A DNA stretch of 6,005 nt from Flavobacterium sp. (GCA_004296145.1 SEBM01000262.1:1-6005), one strand, 5' to 3'; counted from the stretch's first letter, positions 1 to 5,941 are shown. The notes: generated by a model from the sequence alone, not told the origin. Translations and numbers: made by a program.

Positions 1-61
1 TAGAAATGATTACTTCTAGTTAAATATACCCATTTTCACACCCTAATCAACAATTTAAAAC

Positions 62-131
62 TGTAAAATTGGTAGTTTGAACAGTTTTAGTTACATTTGT
101 AAACATAGCAATCAATTATAATAATTTACAA
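62..131. promoter_or_regulatory. Candidate autoregulatory operator with TGTAA half-sites
   Basis: Four TGTAA-type half-sites lie in 70 bp around the XRE promoter: TGTAAA at 62-67, TTACA at 91-95, TGTAAA at 98-103 and TTTACA at 125-130. The middle pair makes a perfect short palindrome, TTACA-TT-TGTAA, that sits on the -7 box. TTGTAAA at 97-103 is also mirrored by TTTACAA at 125-131, which touches the start codon. Small HTH regulators often bind such sites to repress their own gene. In AT-rich DNA short matches arise by chance, so this is only a candidate. Confidence 0.3.
69..99 (+). promoter_or_regulatory. Bacteroidota-type promoter of the XRE regulator gene
   Basis: A perfect match to the Bacteroidota -7 consensus TAnnTTTG, TACATTTG, lies at 92-99. 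A -33-type TTG lies at 69-71, leaving a 20-nt spacer, which is within the range known for Bacteroidota primary sigma factor promoters. Transcription would be expected to start around 104-107, giving a leader of about 25 nt before the ATG at 131. The match to both boxes is seen directly; its use is inferred. Confidence 0.6.
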
Positions 132-607
132 TGGTAAACATCGATGATTTTGTAAAAAGACTGGGAATTATACTCGATTATTATGGCTTAAATGCTTCTT
201 CTTTTGCCGATAAAATTGGGGTACAACGTTCTAGTATGTCTCACCTATTGTCAGGTAGAAACAAACCAAGCTTAGATTTTGTAATGAAGATTTTGGATGT
301 TTTTCCAGATATAGACCTATATTGGATTCTAAATGGTAAAGGAAGTTTTCCTAAAAAAGAAGATGAACCTTTATATAAAAAAACAGAGATAATTTCTGAA
401 ACTGAAAAAACAGACTCTCCTATTCCATCTAGTCAAAATTATAATAATGAAAATTTATTTTCAGATTTGAGTTACCACAAAACTATTCCTGAAGAAAAAA
501 TAAATACCCAAAAAGTAAAAAGCTCCAATTTTAATGTAGAAGAAGACGAAATTGAAAAAATTGTATTCTTTTACAAAAATGGAACTTTTAAAGTCTATAA
601 TCCGTAA
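131..607 (+). CDS. XRE-family helix-turn-helix transcriptional regulator
   Basis: A 158-residue probable DNA-binding regulator, cytoplasmic. Residues about 7-70 form a Cro/CI-type five-helix HTH domain: the segment SSFADKIGVQRSSMSHLLSG (23-42) carries the helix-turn-helix, and DLYWILNGKG (62-71) is the usual end of such domains in Bacteroidota. Residues 75-135 are polar, low in complexity and probably disordered. The last 20 residues (EIEKIVFFYKNGTFKVYNP) turn hydrophobic again and form a short tail; I recall similar tails on other flavobacterial regulators of this type, perhaps for dimerisation. No peptidase, metal-binding or ligand domain is seen. The ATG at 131 is chosen because it follows a good promoter by about 25 nt and leaves the HTH complete. 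The gene is monocistronic and convergent with the acyltransferase gene. Its target is unknown; nearby half-sites suggest it regulates itself. The family call is firm. Confidence 0.9.
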   Translation: MVNIDDFVKRLGIILDYYGLNASSFADKIGVQRSSMSHLLSGRNKPSLDFVMKILDVFPDIDLYWILNGKGSFPKKEDEPLYKKTEIISETEKTDSPIPSSQNYNNENLFSDLSYHKTIPEEKINTQKVKSSNFNVEEDEIEKIVFFYKNGTFKVYNP

Positions 608-644
608 TTTAAAAATTAGACGATATTTGGAGATTGGTCAGGAA

Positions 645-682
645 ATTTTTCATTTACGCGATTCTCACGCGATTGAAAAAAT
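645..682. repeat. Tandem ACGCGATT repeat within a weak stem-loop between convergent genes
   Basis: ACGCGATT occurs twice, at 656-663 and 667-674, separated by CTC. The two CGCG cores (657-660 and 668-671) can pair as a 4-bp stem, and TTTTTC (646-651) can pair with GAAAAA (675-680) outside it. The whole could fold as a two-part hairpin with a terminal loop of 7 nt, placed where the transcripts of the XRE and acyltransferase genes meet. It may be a weak bidirectional terminator or the remnant of a dispersed repeat. The GC-rich stem is short, so confidence is low. Confidence 0.3.
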
Positions 683-691
683 CATTAAAAA

Positions 692-1243
692 TTACAACTT
701 AACTCCGTTTTCAGGAATTTTTCCCAAAACACCTTTATAATGCTTTTTTATAATTTGAAAATCGGCCTCATAATCTCCGGTCGGATAAAATGGTTTTCCC
801 AGATTTACTTCTTTTTTGCCCCAGTCAAAAGCAACAGGTACAATTGGTACATTTGCTTTGAGCGCAATATAATAAAAACCACTTTTTATTTCTGTCACCC
901 CTTTTCTGGTTCCTTCTGGAGCAACAGCCAGACGAAAAACTTCTTTCCTGTCAAAAATAGCAGCAATTGAATCTACTTTATTCAAGCCTCCCGTTCTGTC
1001 CAAAGGTTCGCCGCCCACATTTCTAAAATAATATCCAAAAGGAAATTTAAATAATTCCTTCTTTCCTACCCAATTCATCTGCAATCCTGATATCCCTCTT
1101 GTAAAAAGACCTATATAAAAGTCATGATTGCTGGTATGAGGCATCACAATTAATATACATTTTTTAACCTCTGCATTTTCAATTCCTACTATCTTCCAGC
1201 CCATTAGCTTAAAAAAGATAAATTTATACAACCGCTTCTTCAT
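692..1243 (-). CDS. PlsC-like 1-acylglycerol-3-phosphate acyltransferase family protein
   Basis: A 183-residue member of the glycerolipid acyltransferase (PlsC/AGPAT) superfamily, which moves acyl chains onto lysophosphatidic acid or related acceptors at the inner face of the cytoplasmic membrane. The motifs are in order: the catalytic H-x4-D box as HTSNHD (H36, D41), motif II as GGEPLDR (77-83), motif III as PEGTR (109-113), and motif IV as VPIVPVAFDW (132-141). The N-terminal 35 residues are hydrophobic and basic and could associate with the membrane. The protein is shorter than classical PlsC (about 240 residues), as in a subgroup of small bacterial homologues, so the acceptor could be something other than lysophosphatidic acid. 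It is divergent from the SpeE-like gene with 65 nt between them. A near-consensus -7 box, TTATTTTG, lies on the minus strand at 1262-1269 (one mismatch). All catalytic residues are present; only the substrate is uncertain. Confidence 0.88.
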   Translation of the reverse strand: MKKRLYKFIFFKLMGWKIVGIENAEVKKCILIVMPHTSNHDFYIGLFTRGISGLQMNWVGKKELFKFPFGYYFRNVGGEPLDRTGGLNKVDSIAAIFDRKEVFRLAVAPEGTRKGVTEIKSGFYYIALKANVPIVPVAFDWGKKEVNLGKPFYPTGDYEADFQIIKKHYKGVLGKIPENGVKL

Positions 1244-1283
1244 TAAAATTTATATTTCAGGCAAAATAAAAGATTTAAAATGG

Positions 1284-1291
1284 TATTTTTG
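1284..1291 (+). promoter_or_regulatory. Candidate -7 box for the four-gene block
   Basis: TATTTTTG fits TAnnTTTG exactly and is the only clear match in the 65-nt divergent gap. No TTG stands at the usual -33 distance. Transcription would start near 1297-1299, leaving a leader of only about 10 nt before the ATG at 1309. Such T-rich matches are common in AT-rich DNA, so this is moderate evidence. Confidence 0.4.
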
Positions 1292-1308
1292 AGTAAAACG
1301 TGTACAAA

Positions 1309-1983
1309 ATGATTCAAAAAATATTCAGTTATCTGATTCCAATAAAAATATTCAAAAAAAAATCTGCAAGAAGTAAAGTAATCGAAGTAACATGGGCAAA
1401 TGGAGAATTAGTTCTGGATTCTGAAAATACCAATTATTCATATGGAAGCCTGCAACGTATATTAAGGTACGGACTTAGAAATATTGGTTACGACAAAGTG
1501 CTCAAAATGAACCATATTTTATTATTGGGAGTGGCCGGCGGCAGTGTAATAAAAACTTTGGTTGATGAAATTGAATATAAAGGTAAAATCACCGGAGTAG
1601 AAATTGATCCGGATATAATTCAGATTGCCAATCAATATTTTAACCTTAATCAAATTAAGCAACTGGAAATTATCATAGATGATGCATTTGAATTTGTTCT
1701 AAAAACCAAAGACAAATACGATCTGATAATTATAGATGTTTTTGAAGATATAAAAATGCCAAATTTCTTATTTGAAAGTTTCTTTAGTAAGCGTGTTTGC
1801 TCTCTTTTAGAAGAGAAAGGATTTATTATTTTTAATACAATGATTTTAGACGAGACACATAATGTAAGAAATAGGAAGTATATTTCAGAAATAAATGCTA
1901 AATTGTTTTCCTCAAAAATGTTACCCCGCATTGAGGATCACAACGAATTAATAATCATTGAAAAAAGTAGTCTAATTTCCTGA
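1309..1983 (+). CDS. Spermidine-synthase-like SAM-binding (methyltransferase-fold) protein
   Basis: A 224-residue cytoplasmic protein with the Rossmann-like fold shared by SAM methyltransferases and spermidine synthases. Motif I is LLLGVAGGSV (71-80), the acidic end of beta-2 is GVEIDP (96-101), IDDAF (123-127) resembles the SAM adenine-site DDA/DGR segment, and DLIIIDVFED (138-147) is motif IV. The segment VTWANGELVLDSENTNYSYGSLQ (27-49) is like the small beta domain ahead of the catalytic domain in SpeE-type proteins. In true spermidine synthases the motif IV loop usually reads D-(S/T)-(S/T)-D-P; here it is D-V-F-E-D, and the protein is shorter than SpeE (about 280-290), so polyamine synthesis should not be assumed. 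An in-frame GTG at 1300 would add three residues; I prefer the ATG at 1309 because the -7 box at 1284-1291 would place the transcript start near 1298. It is the first gene of a tight block, 1 nt before the M23 gene. Confidence 0.8.
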   Translation: MIQKIFSYLIPIKIFKKKSARSKVIEVTWANGELVLDSENTNYSYGSLQRILRYGLRNIGYDKVLKMNHILLLGVAGGSVIKTLVDEIEYKGKITGVEIDPDIIQIANQYFNLNQIKQLEIIIDDAFEFVLKTKDKYDLIIIDVFEDIKMPNFLFESFFSKRVCSLLEEKGFIIFNTMILDETHNVRNRKYISEINAKLFSSKMLPRIEDHNELIIIEKSSLIS

Positions 1984-1984
1984 T

Positions 1985-2662
1985 ATGAAAACCCTTGTCT
2001 CTATTTTAAAAGCCTTACCCCCTACAAAAGTTATTGACACAAATATTGATTTTTCAAAATACATACCTTTAGATTTATCTGTTACAAATAAAGATTTGGT
2101 TAAAAATAAGCCAGCAGATGCTGCTCAGTTTGAAAATTTTATTTCAGATTATTTAGAAAAAAACAACGCCGAAATTGCTTTTGGAGGCTATATAGAAGGA
2201 CGTAACTTATATAAAAGAAGTACAATTTTTAAAGACGGATCAAATCCCGAACGCAATATTCATATCGGTTTGGATTTATGGGGAAAATCCGGGACAAAAA
2301 TCCTGGCTCCGCTTGACGGAAAAATACACAGTTTTAAAAATAATGTCGGCGTTGGAGATTATGGCCCGACCATTATTTTGGAACACGAAATTGAAAATGA
2401 AAAATTTTATACTTTATACGGACATTTGTCGTTAGAAAGTATAGAAAACTTAACAGTTGGGGCTATTTTTAAAAAAGGTGAAAGTTTAGCAACCTTTGGA
2501 ACTTCAGAAGTAAACGGAGATTATGCACCACATTTGCATTTTCAGATCATAAATAACATTGAAAATTATAGTGGTGATTATCCGGGAGTTTGCAACATAA
2601 ACGACTTAAATTTTTATATAGAAAATTGCCCCGACCCTAACTTATTATTAAAAATAACATAA
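1985..2662 (+). CDS. M23-family metallopeptidase-domain protein without signal peptide
   Basis: A 225-residue protein whose residues about 90-200 form an M23 (LytM/lysostaphin-like) zinc endopeptidase domain. The zinc motif H-x3-D is HIGLD (H93, D97), the second motif H-x-H is HLH (H183, H185), and the third active-site histidine is in YGHLS (H147), so the active site looks complete. Family members usually cut peptide cross-links of peptidoglycan in the periplasm. Here the N-terminus (MKTLVSILKALPPTK) has no convincing signal peptide, lipobox or membrane helix, so a cytoplasmic place is likely. The flanking segments, GGYIEGRNLYKRS (67-79) and the tail ENCPDPNLLLKI (213-224), recall the M23 module that lies between a phosphotransferase-like and a class III aminotransferase domain in some large fusion proteins; this one stands alone. 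It starts 1 nt after the SpeE-like gene stop, so translational coupling is likely. The domain call is firm; the substrate is unknown. Confidence 0.87.
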   Translation: MKTLVSILKALPPTKVIDTNIDFSKYIPLDLSVTNKDLVKNKPADAAQFENFISDYLEKNNAEIAFGGYIEGRNLYKRSTIFKDGSNPERNIHIGLDLWGKSGTKILAPLDGKIHSFKNNVGVGDYGPTIILEHEIENEKFYTLYGHLSLESIENLTVGAIFKKGESLATFGTSEVNGDYAPHLHFQIINNIENYSGDYPGVCNINDLNFYIENCPDPNLLLKIT

Positions 2663-2668
2663 ATAGTT

Positions 2669-3142
2669 ATGAAGAAAGCAATATTGATTATATGTTTGTC
2701 CTTGTTAGCAGGATGTAAATCAAAAAACATCAGCAGAGATACTGAAGATTTAAAAATTAAAAAACTTGAAACTACAGAAATTGATGCTAATCAGCAGAAA
2801 AAAGCCTACGATTTAGGCAAGAGAGTTTTAGAAACCTGCAACACCTCTAAGTTCAAACCTTTTGATGAAACCGAAGTTACTAAATCTGTAATGGATAACA
2901 CGACAGAAGAACGTCTGACAAAAACCTGTACCAAATTTAGACAATATTACGGAAGTTTCATTGATTTGAAATTAGATGGCGTTTACAAAACCAAACAAGA
3001 AGTTGTTTATCGCTACCATGCTTTGTATTCAAAAAAAGTAGCCAACAAAGAACTGCGCGTTTTTGTAAACGAAGAGAATTTGGTTTCTGCCATAAAATCT
3101 ATGGATTGGGAAGAAAACTTTGAATCTAAATTAAAAGATTAA
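2669..3142 (+). CDS. Small uncharacterised lipoprotein
   Basis: A 157-residue protein with a classical type II signal: basic MKK, a hydrophobic core, and lipobox LLAGC with the lipidated cysteine at position 16. The mature protein would begin CKSKN. It lacks the acidic stretch just after the cysteine that exports flavobacterial lipoproteins to the surface, so it probably faces the periplasm. Residues 45-95 look helical; residues 96-145 look like several beta strands (FIDLKLDGVY, EVVYRYHALYS, KELRVFVNEENLVSAI), a pattern that recalls small cystatin/NTF2-like alpha+beta domains, but I do not recognise a named family. Two more cysteines (C57, C87) could form a disulfide. It starts 6 nt after the M23 gene and lies 10 nt before the next gene, so it is surely in the same transcript. 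No function is proposed. Confidence 0.8.
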   Translation: MKKAILIICLSLLAGCKSKNISRDTEDLKIKKLETTEIDANQQKKAYDLGKRVLETCNTSKFKPFDETEVTKSVMDNTTEERLTKTCTKFRQYYGSFIDLKLDGVYKTKQEVVYRYHALYSKKVANKELRVFVNEENLVSAIKSMDWEENFESKLKD

Positions 3143-3152
3143 AAAATATACT

Positions 3153-3677
3153 ATGAATATAAAATTGCCTCTTTTTGTTTTGTTCTTTATATCAATCATT
3201 GCTAATGCACAGCAAACAATGATTGTAAATGGCTCTAAACCTTTTCCAGCTACGCAGGAATATACTTTTATCTGCGAAAAATATGCTTACACAGGAGAAA
3301 CAAAAGTTCAGGTTGCGAAAACAGAAAAAGGAGGAATTTTGAAATTATCAATTGCGACATCAAACGACAAAGCCAGAATTGCAGGCGGCGTTTATGTAGA
3401 TTTAGCAAACGGAGATGTTATACCATGTGTAGATAAAAATGTAAAAGAATCTGCAGATGGTAAAACAACTTCCTATTATTACTTTACACCCGCAGAAATC
3501 AATAAGCTAAAAAAGACTGATATTAAATCAATACGATTTATAATTGTCGGAGGATCAAATACTTTCGGGAACCAAACCGGCTATTTTACTACTGTAAACA
3601 AAATGGAGTATTTTTCTACAGCTTATGATACTTCAAAAAAATCATACGATACCGCAAAAGAAATTACTACATTATAA
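3153..3677 (+). CDS. Small secreted protein of unknown function
   Basis: A 174-residue protein with a clear Sec signal peptide: MNIK, a hydrophobic core (LPLFVLFFISII), then a signal peptidase I site ANA|QQ after residue 19. The mature protein of about 155 residues is rich in predicted beta strands (for example KLSIATS, GVYVDLANGDVIPC, TSYYYFTPAEI, IKSIRFIIVGG), suggesting a beta-sandwich-like fold. C41 and C92 could form a disulfide. The last 20 residues are polar and hydroxyl-rich (TAYDTSKKSYDTAKEITTL) and may be flexible. No C-terminal type IX sorting domain, lipobox or membrane helix is seen, so the periplasm is the likely place. I recall similar hypothetical proteins in Bacteroidota but no function. 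It ends the tight four-gene block; no strong terminator follows. Confidence 0.8.
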   Translation: MNIKLPLFVLFFISIIANAQQTMIVNGSKPFPATQEYTFICEKYAYTGETKVQVAKTEKGGILKLSIATSNDKARIAGGVYVDLANGDVIPCVDKNVKESADGKTTSYYYFTPAEINKLKKTDIKSIRFIIVGGSNTFGNQTGYFTTVNKMEYFSTAYDTSKKSYDTAKEITTL

Positions 3678-3727
3678 AGATTTTTTGTTAAAATAAGTCT
3701 TATATTTATGTTCTAACTTTTACAAAA

Positions 3728-4198
3728 ATGAATTCAAACGAAAATTTAATCACTAAGTTCTATACTGCTTTTGGAAATGCTGATTATAAAACAATGAGCG
3801 AATGTTATCATCCAAAAGTTCACTTTATTGATCCGGCTTTCGGATTGTTAAAAGGAGAACAGGTTTCTAAAATGTGGGAAATGTTGCTTATAAGAAGCAA
3901 AGGTAATCTCAAAATTGAGTTTTCGAATGTCAAAGCAGATGAATCCACAGGCTCAGCAAATTGGATTGCTACATATAATTTTAGTAGAACCAACAGAAAT
4001 GTCATCAATAAAATCGCAGCCGAATTTGTTTTTCAGGATGGCTTAATCATCAAACATACAGATCACTTTGATGTATGGAAATGGTCAAAACAAGCTTTTG
4101 GTCTTTCAGGATATTTGCTTGGCTGGACCGGATTTTTTCAGGGAAAAATACAAAAACAAGCTTTGTTGTCTCTCAAAAAATTTCAGGAAGCAAAATAA
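3728..4198 (+). CDS. NTF2-like (SnoaL-type) family protein
   Basis: A 156-residue cytoplasmic protein of the NTF2-like superfamily, small alpha+beta barrels that serve as isomerases, hydrolases or plain ligand-binding proteins. It has the usual order: an N-terminal helix (NLITKFYTAFGNADYKTMSECYHP, 6-29), FIDPAFGLLKG (33-43) with the pocket-side Asp35, a helix to about residue 58, and strands ending in FVFQDGLIIKHTDHFDVWKWSKQAFG (100-125). The H-x-D-x-F-D-x-W-x-W-S run is typical of bacterial proteins annotated as nuclear transport factor 2 family; I recall it as common in Bacteroidota. The extra C-terminal segment GYLLGWTGFFQGKIQKQA is typical of this subgroup. It lies 50 nt after the secreted-protein gene. 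That gap has only one-mismatch -7 boxes (TATATTTA at 3701, TAACTTTT at 3714), so read-through from upstream is possible. The family is sure; the substrate is unknown. Confidence 0.85.
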   Translation: MNSNENLITKFYTAFGNADYKTMSECYHPKVHFIDPAFGLLKGEQVSKMWEMLLIRSKGNLKIEFSNVKADESTGSANWIATYNFSRTNRNVINKIAAEFVFQDGLIIKHTDHFDVWKWSKQAFGLSGYLLGWTGFFQGKIQKQALLSLKKFQEAK

Positions 4199-4270
4199 GA
4201 TTTCAGGAAAAATATTCCTTTATCCGGAAGTTTTTAAGAAGCAGGAATAAATTTCAAAAAAGACGTTTTG

Positions 4271-4335
4271 TCCCGCTATCCACTATATCTTTTCCTTTTT
4301 AAGAAAAAAGAAAAAGGATATCGCTACTATCGGGG
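4271..4335 (-). ncRNA. Long imperfect palindrome; candidate structured RNA or dispersed flavobacterial element
   Basis: The element can fold as follows: outer stem CCCG (4272-4275) with CGGG (4331-4334); a symmetric 9x9 internal loop (4276-4284 and 4322-4330); then ATATC (4285-4289) with GATAT (4317-4321), TTTT (4290-4293) with AAAA (4312-4315), and CTTTTT (4295-4300) with AAAAAG (4305-4310) closing an AAGA loop. One mismatch and one bulged G interrupt the inner stem. Read on the minus strand it begins TAGCCCCGATAGTAGCGATA and ends ATATAGTGGATAGCGGGA. From memory, very similar sequences recur between genes in many Flavobacterium genomes, and they may correspond to the Flavo-1 RNA motif; this was not checked. 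Transcription and the true strand are unknown; the orientation given follows that recalled consensus. It is not a simple terminator, because no T-tract follows the outer stem closely. Confidence 0.45.
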
Positions 4336-4367
4336 CTAGATTAGAAATTTTAGTATTTACAAAAAAC

Positions 4368-4406
4368 ATAAAACCCGACATATTTTAAAAACATGTCGGG
4401 TTTTAT
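4368..4406. terminator. Bidirectional intrinsic terminator between convergent genes
   Basis: ATAAAACCCGACAT (4368-4381) pairs perfectly with ATGTCGGGTTTTAT (4393-4406) to form a 14-bp stem around an 11-nt loop. T-rich tracts follow on both strands: TTTTATTATTATTT on the plus side and TTTTATGTTTTTT on the minus side. It lies 18 nt beyond the stop of the minus-strand class-V enzyme gene and also faces the NTF2-like gene 170 nt upstream, so it can end both transcripts. Confidence 0.9.
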
Positions 4407-4424
4407 TATTATTTCAATTTTGAT

Positions 4425-5912
4425 TTAAGATTTGAACCAGCCAGAAACTAATTCGTCTTCAAAAGAATTTGCGTTTTTATGGACAAACTCATTTGTTGAT
4501 TTATTATAAGAATAATCCAAAGCCCATGTTTTATGATTCTCTGCAAGTTCCTTGATACTTTTACAAACAAAAGCAATTTCTTCGTCAGTAGTAGTTGGAT
4601 GAATAGACATTCTGATCCATCCCGGTTTTTTGATTAAATCACCAATCGTAATTTCGTTAACCAGTTTGTTAGAAGTTTCCTGATCTACGTGCAATAAAAA
4701 ATGTCCGTAAGTTCCGGCACAACTGCATCCGCCACGGGTTTGAATTCCGAAACGGTCGTTCAGGATTTTTACGCCTAAATTAAAATGAAGATCTTCAATA
4801 AAAAATGAAACAACTCCCAAACGGTTTTTATGTTGTCCTGCTAAAATTTTAATATTCTCAACAGGATCTAATTCATTAAAAACATAATCAACGATTTCGT
4901 GTTCACGTTGCAAAATGTTCTCAATTCCCATTTCTTCTTTCAGCTCAATGGCCAAAGCCGTTTTTATAACCTGAAGAAAACCAGGAGTTCCTCCGTCTTC
5001 ACGATCTTCAATATTATCAATATATTTATGTTCTCCCCAAGGATTTGTCCAGCTCACCGTTCCTCCTCCCGGACAATCGGGAATCATATTATTGTATAAT
5101 TTTTTATTAAAAATCAAAACACCCGAAGTTCCGGGTCCTCCTAAAAATTTATGTGGAGAAAAGAAAATAGCATCCAGATATGATTCAGCATCTTCAGGAT
5201 GCATGTCAATTTCTACATACGGCCCTGAACAGGCAAAGTCAACAAAACAAACACCATTATATTGATGCATTAATTTTGCTGCTTCATGAAAAGGAGTTTT
5301 TAATCCTGTAACATTTGAGCATGAAGTGATTGAAGCAATTTTAATTGTTCTGTCACTATATTTTTCCAATAATTGTTCTAAATTATCCAGACAAAAAAGT
5401 CCTTTTTCACAAGACGGAATAATCTCAACATCTGCAATTGTCTCTAACCACGAAGTCTGATTAGAATGATGCTCCATGTGAGAAATAAAAACAATCGGCT
5501 TTTTTTCTGCAGGAACTATGGTACAGTCTTTCAGGTTCTCAGGAATCTTCAAACCCAAAATACGCTGAAACTTATTGATAACACCAGTCATTCCGGTTCC
5601 ATCCGTAATCAGAACATCGTCCTGATTTGCATTTGTATGACGCTTGATTATGTTTCTGGCATGATGATATGCTTTTGTCATGGCAGTACCTGACACAGTT
5701 GTTTCAGTATGTGTATTAGCAACAAAAGGCCCAAAAGAATTCAAAAGTTTCTCTTCTATCGGTCGATACAGCCTTCCGCTGGCAGTCCAGTCCGTATAAA
5801 TGATCTGTTTTTTGCCATACGGAGACATAAATTCCTGATTAACACCAACAATATGTTGTCTAAATTCCTGAAAATATGTTTCTAAGCTGATGGTACTATT
5901 TTTGCTATTCAT
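4425..5912 (-). CDS. Class-V aminotransferase-fold PLP enzyme (cysteine desulfurase superfamily)
   Basis: A 495-residue cytoplasmic fold-type I PLP enzyme. Numbered from the ATG at 5912: TDGTGMTG (103-110) binds the PLP phosphate, HMEHHSN (145-151) holds the ring-stacking histidine, VDFACSGP (224-231) holds the Asp (D225) that pairs with the pyridine nitrogen, and SPHKFLGG (252-259) holds the Schiff-base lysine K255. RGGCSCAG (393-400) aligns with the RTGHHCAQ loop of SufS, placing C398 at the catalytic cysteine and adding C396. Cysteine desulfurase activity is therefore possible. The protein is, however, about 90 residues longer than SufS, and no suf, isc or sulfur-carrier gene lies nearby, so the substrate is open. 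An in-frame ATG at 5972 would add 20 residues. I prefer 5912 because a perfect -7 box (5934-5941) lies between them and MNSKNSTISLE is a more natural beginning. A strong terminator follows the stop. Confidence 0.87.
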   Translation of the reverse strand: MNSKNSTISLETYFQEFRQHIVGVNQEFMSPYGKKQIIYTDWTASGRLYRPIEEKLLNSFGPFVANTHTETTVSGTAMTKAYHHARNIIKRHTNANQDDVLITDGTGMTGVINKFQRILGLKIPENLKDCTIVPAEKKPIVFISHMEHHSNQTSWLETIADVEIIPSCEKGLFCLDNLEQLLEKYSDRTIKIASITSCSNVTGLKTPFHEAAKLMHQYNGVCFVDFACSGPYVEIDMHPEDAESYLDAIFFSPHKFLGGPGTSGVLIFNKKLYNNMIPDCPGGGTVSWTNPWGEHKYIDNIEDREDGGTPGFLQVIKTALAIELKEEMGIENILQREHEIVDYVFNELDPVENIKILAGQHKNRLGVVSFFIEDLHFNLGVKILNDRFGIQTRGGCSCAGTYGHFLLHVDQETSNKLVNEITIGDLIKKPGWIRMSIHPTTTDEEIAFVCKSIKELAENHKTWALDYSYNKSTNEFVHKNANSFEDELVSGWFKS

Positions 5913-5933
5913 TAGTGTGCCTGTATTTGATTG

Positions 5934-5941
5934 CAAATATA
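5934..5941 (-). promoter_or_regulatory. -7 box of the class-V PLP enzyme gene
   Basis: On the minus strand TATATTTG matches TAnnTTTG perfectly. Transcription should start near 5927-5929, giving a leader of about 15 nt before the ATG at 5912 and excluding the upstream ATG at 5972. No TTG is found at the usual 17-23 nt spacing; the nearest (5970-5972) is 28 nt away, so the -33 element is weak or absent. Confidence 0.5.

Noticed and set aside
1..18. TAGAA/TTCTA inverted repeat at the window start
   Set aside because: A 5-bp AT-rich stem cut by the window edge; it could be the end of a terminator but cannot be judged.
552..740. Plus-strand reading frame of 62 codons overlapping the ends of the XRE and acyltransferase genes
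   Set aside because: It overlaps two well-supported genes, has no recognisable motif, and its middle is just the tandem ACGCGATT repeat region.
1280..1312. A 10-codon upstream frame (ATG at 1280) ending in an ATGA overlap with the SpeE-like gene start
   Set aside because: The -7 box at 1284-1291 would place the transcript start downstream of this ATG, so the frame would not be transcribed; the overlap is probably chance.
4031..4208. Recurrence of TTTCAGGA (4031, 4104, 4181, 4201, and TTTCAGGG at 4137)
   Set aside because: Three copies encode Phe-Gln in the NTF2-like gene with the usual TTT CAG codons, and the spacing is irregular; codon use explains most of it.
4213..4249. Inverted repeat TATTCCT/AGGAATA just after the NTF2-like gene
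   Set aside because: Only 7 bp, AT-rich, with a 23-nt loop and no T-tract after it; not a convincing terminator.
4899..5099. Plus-strand reading frames inside the class-V enzyme gene, here and at 5466-5693
   Set aside because: They lie antisense within a strongly conserved coding gene and show no domain or promoter of their own.
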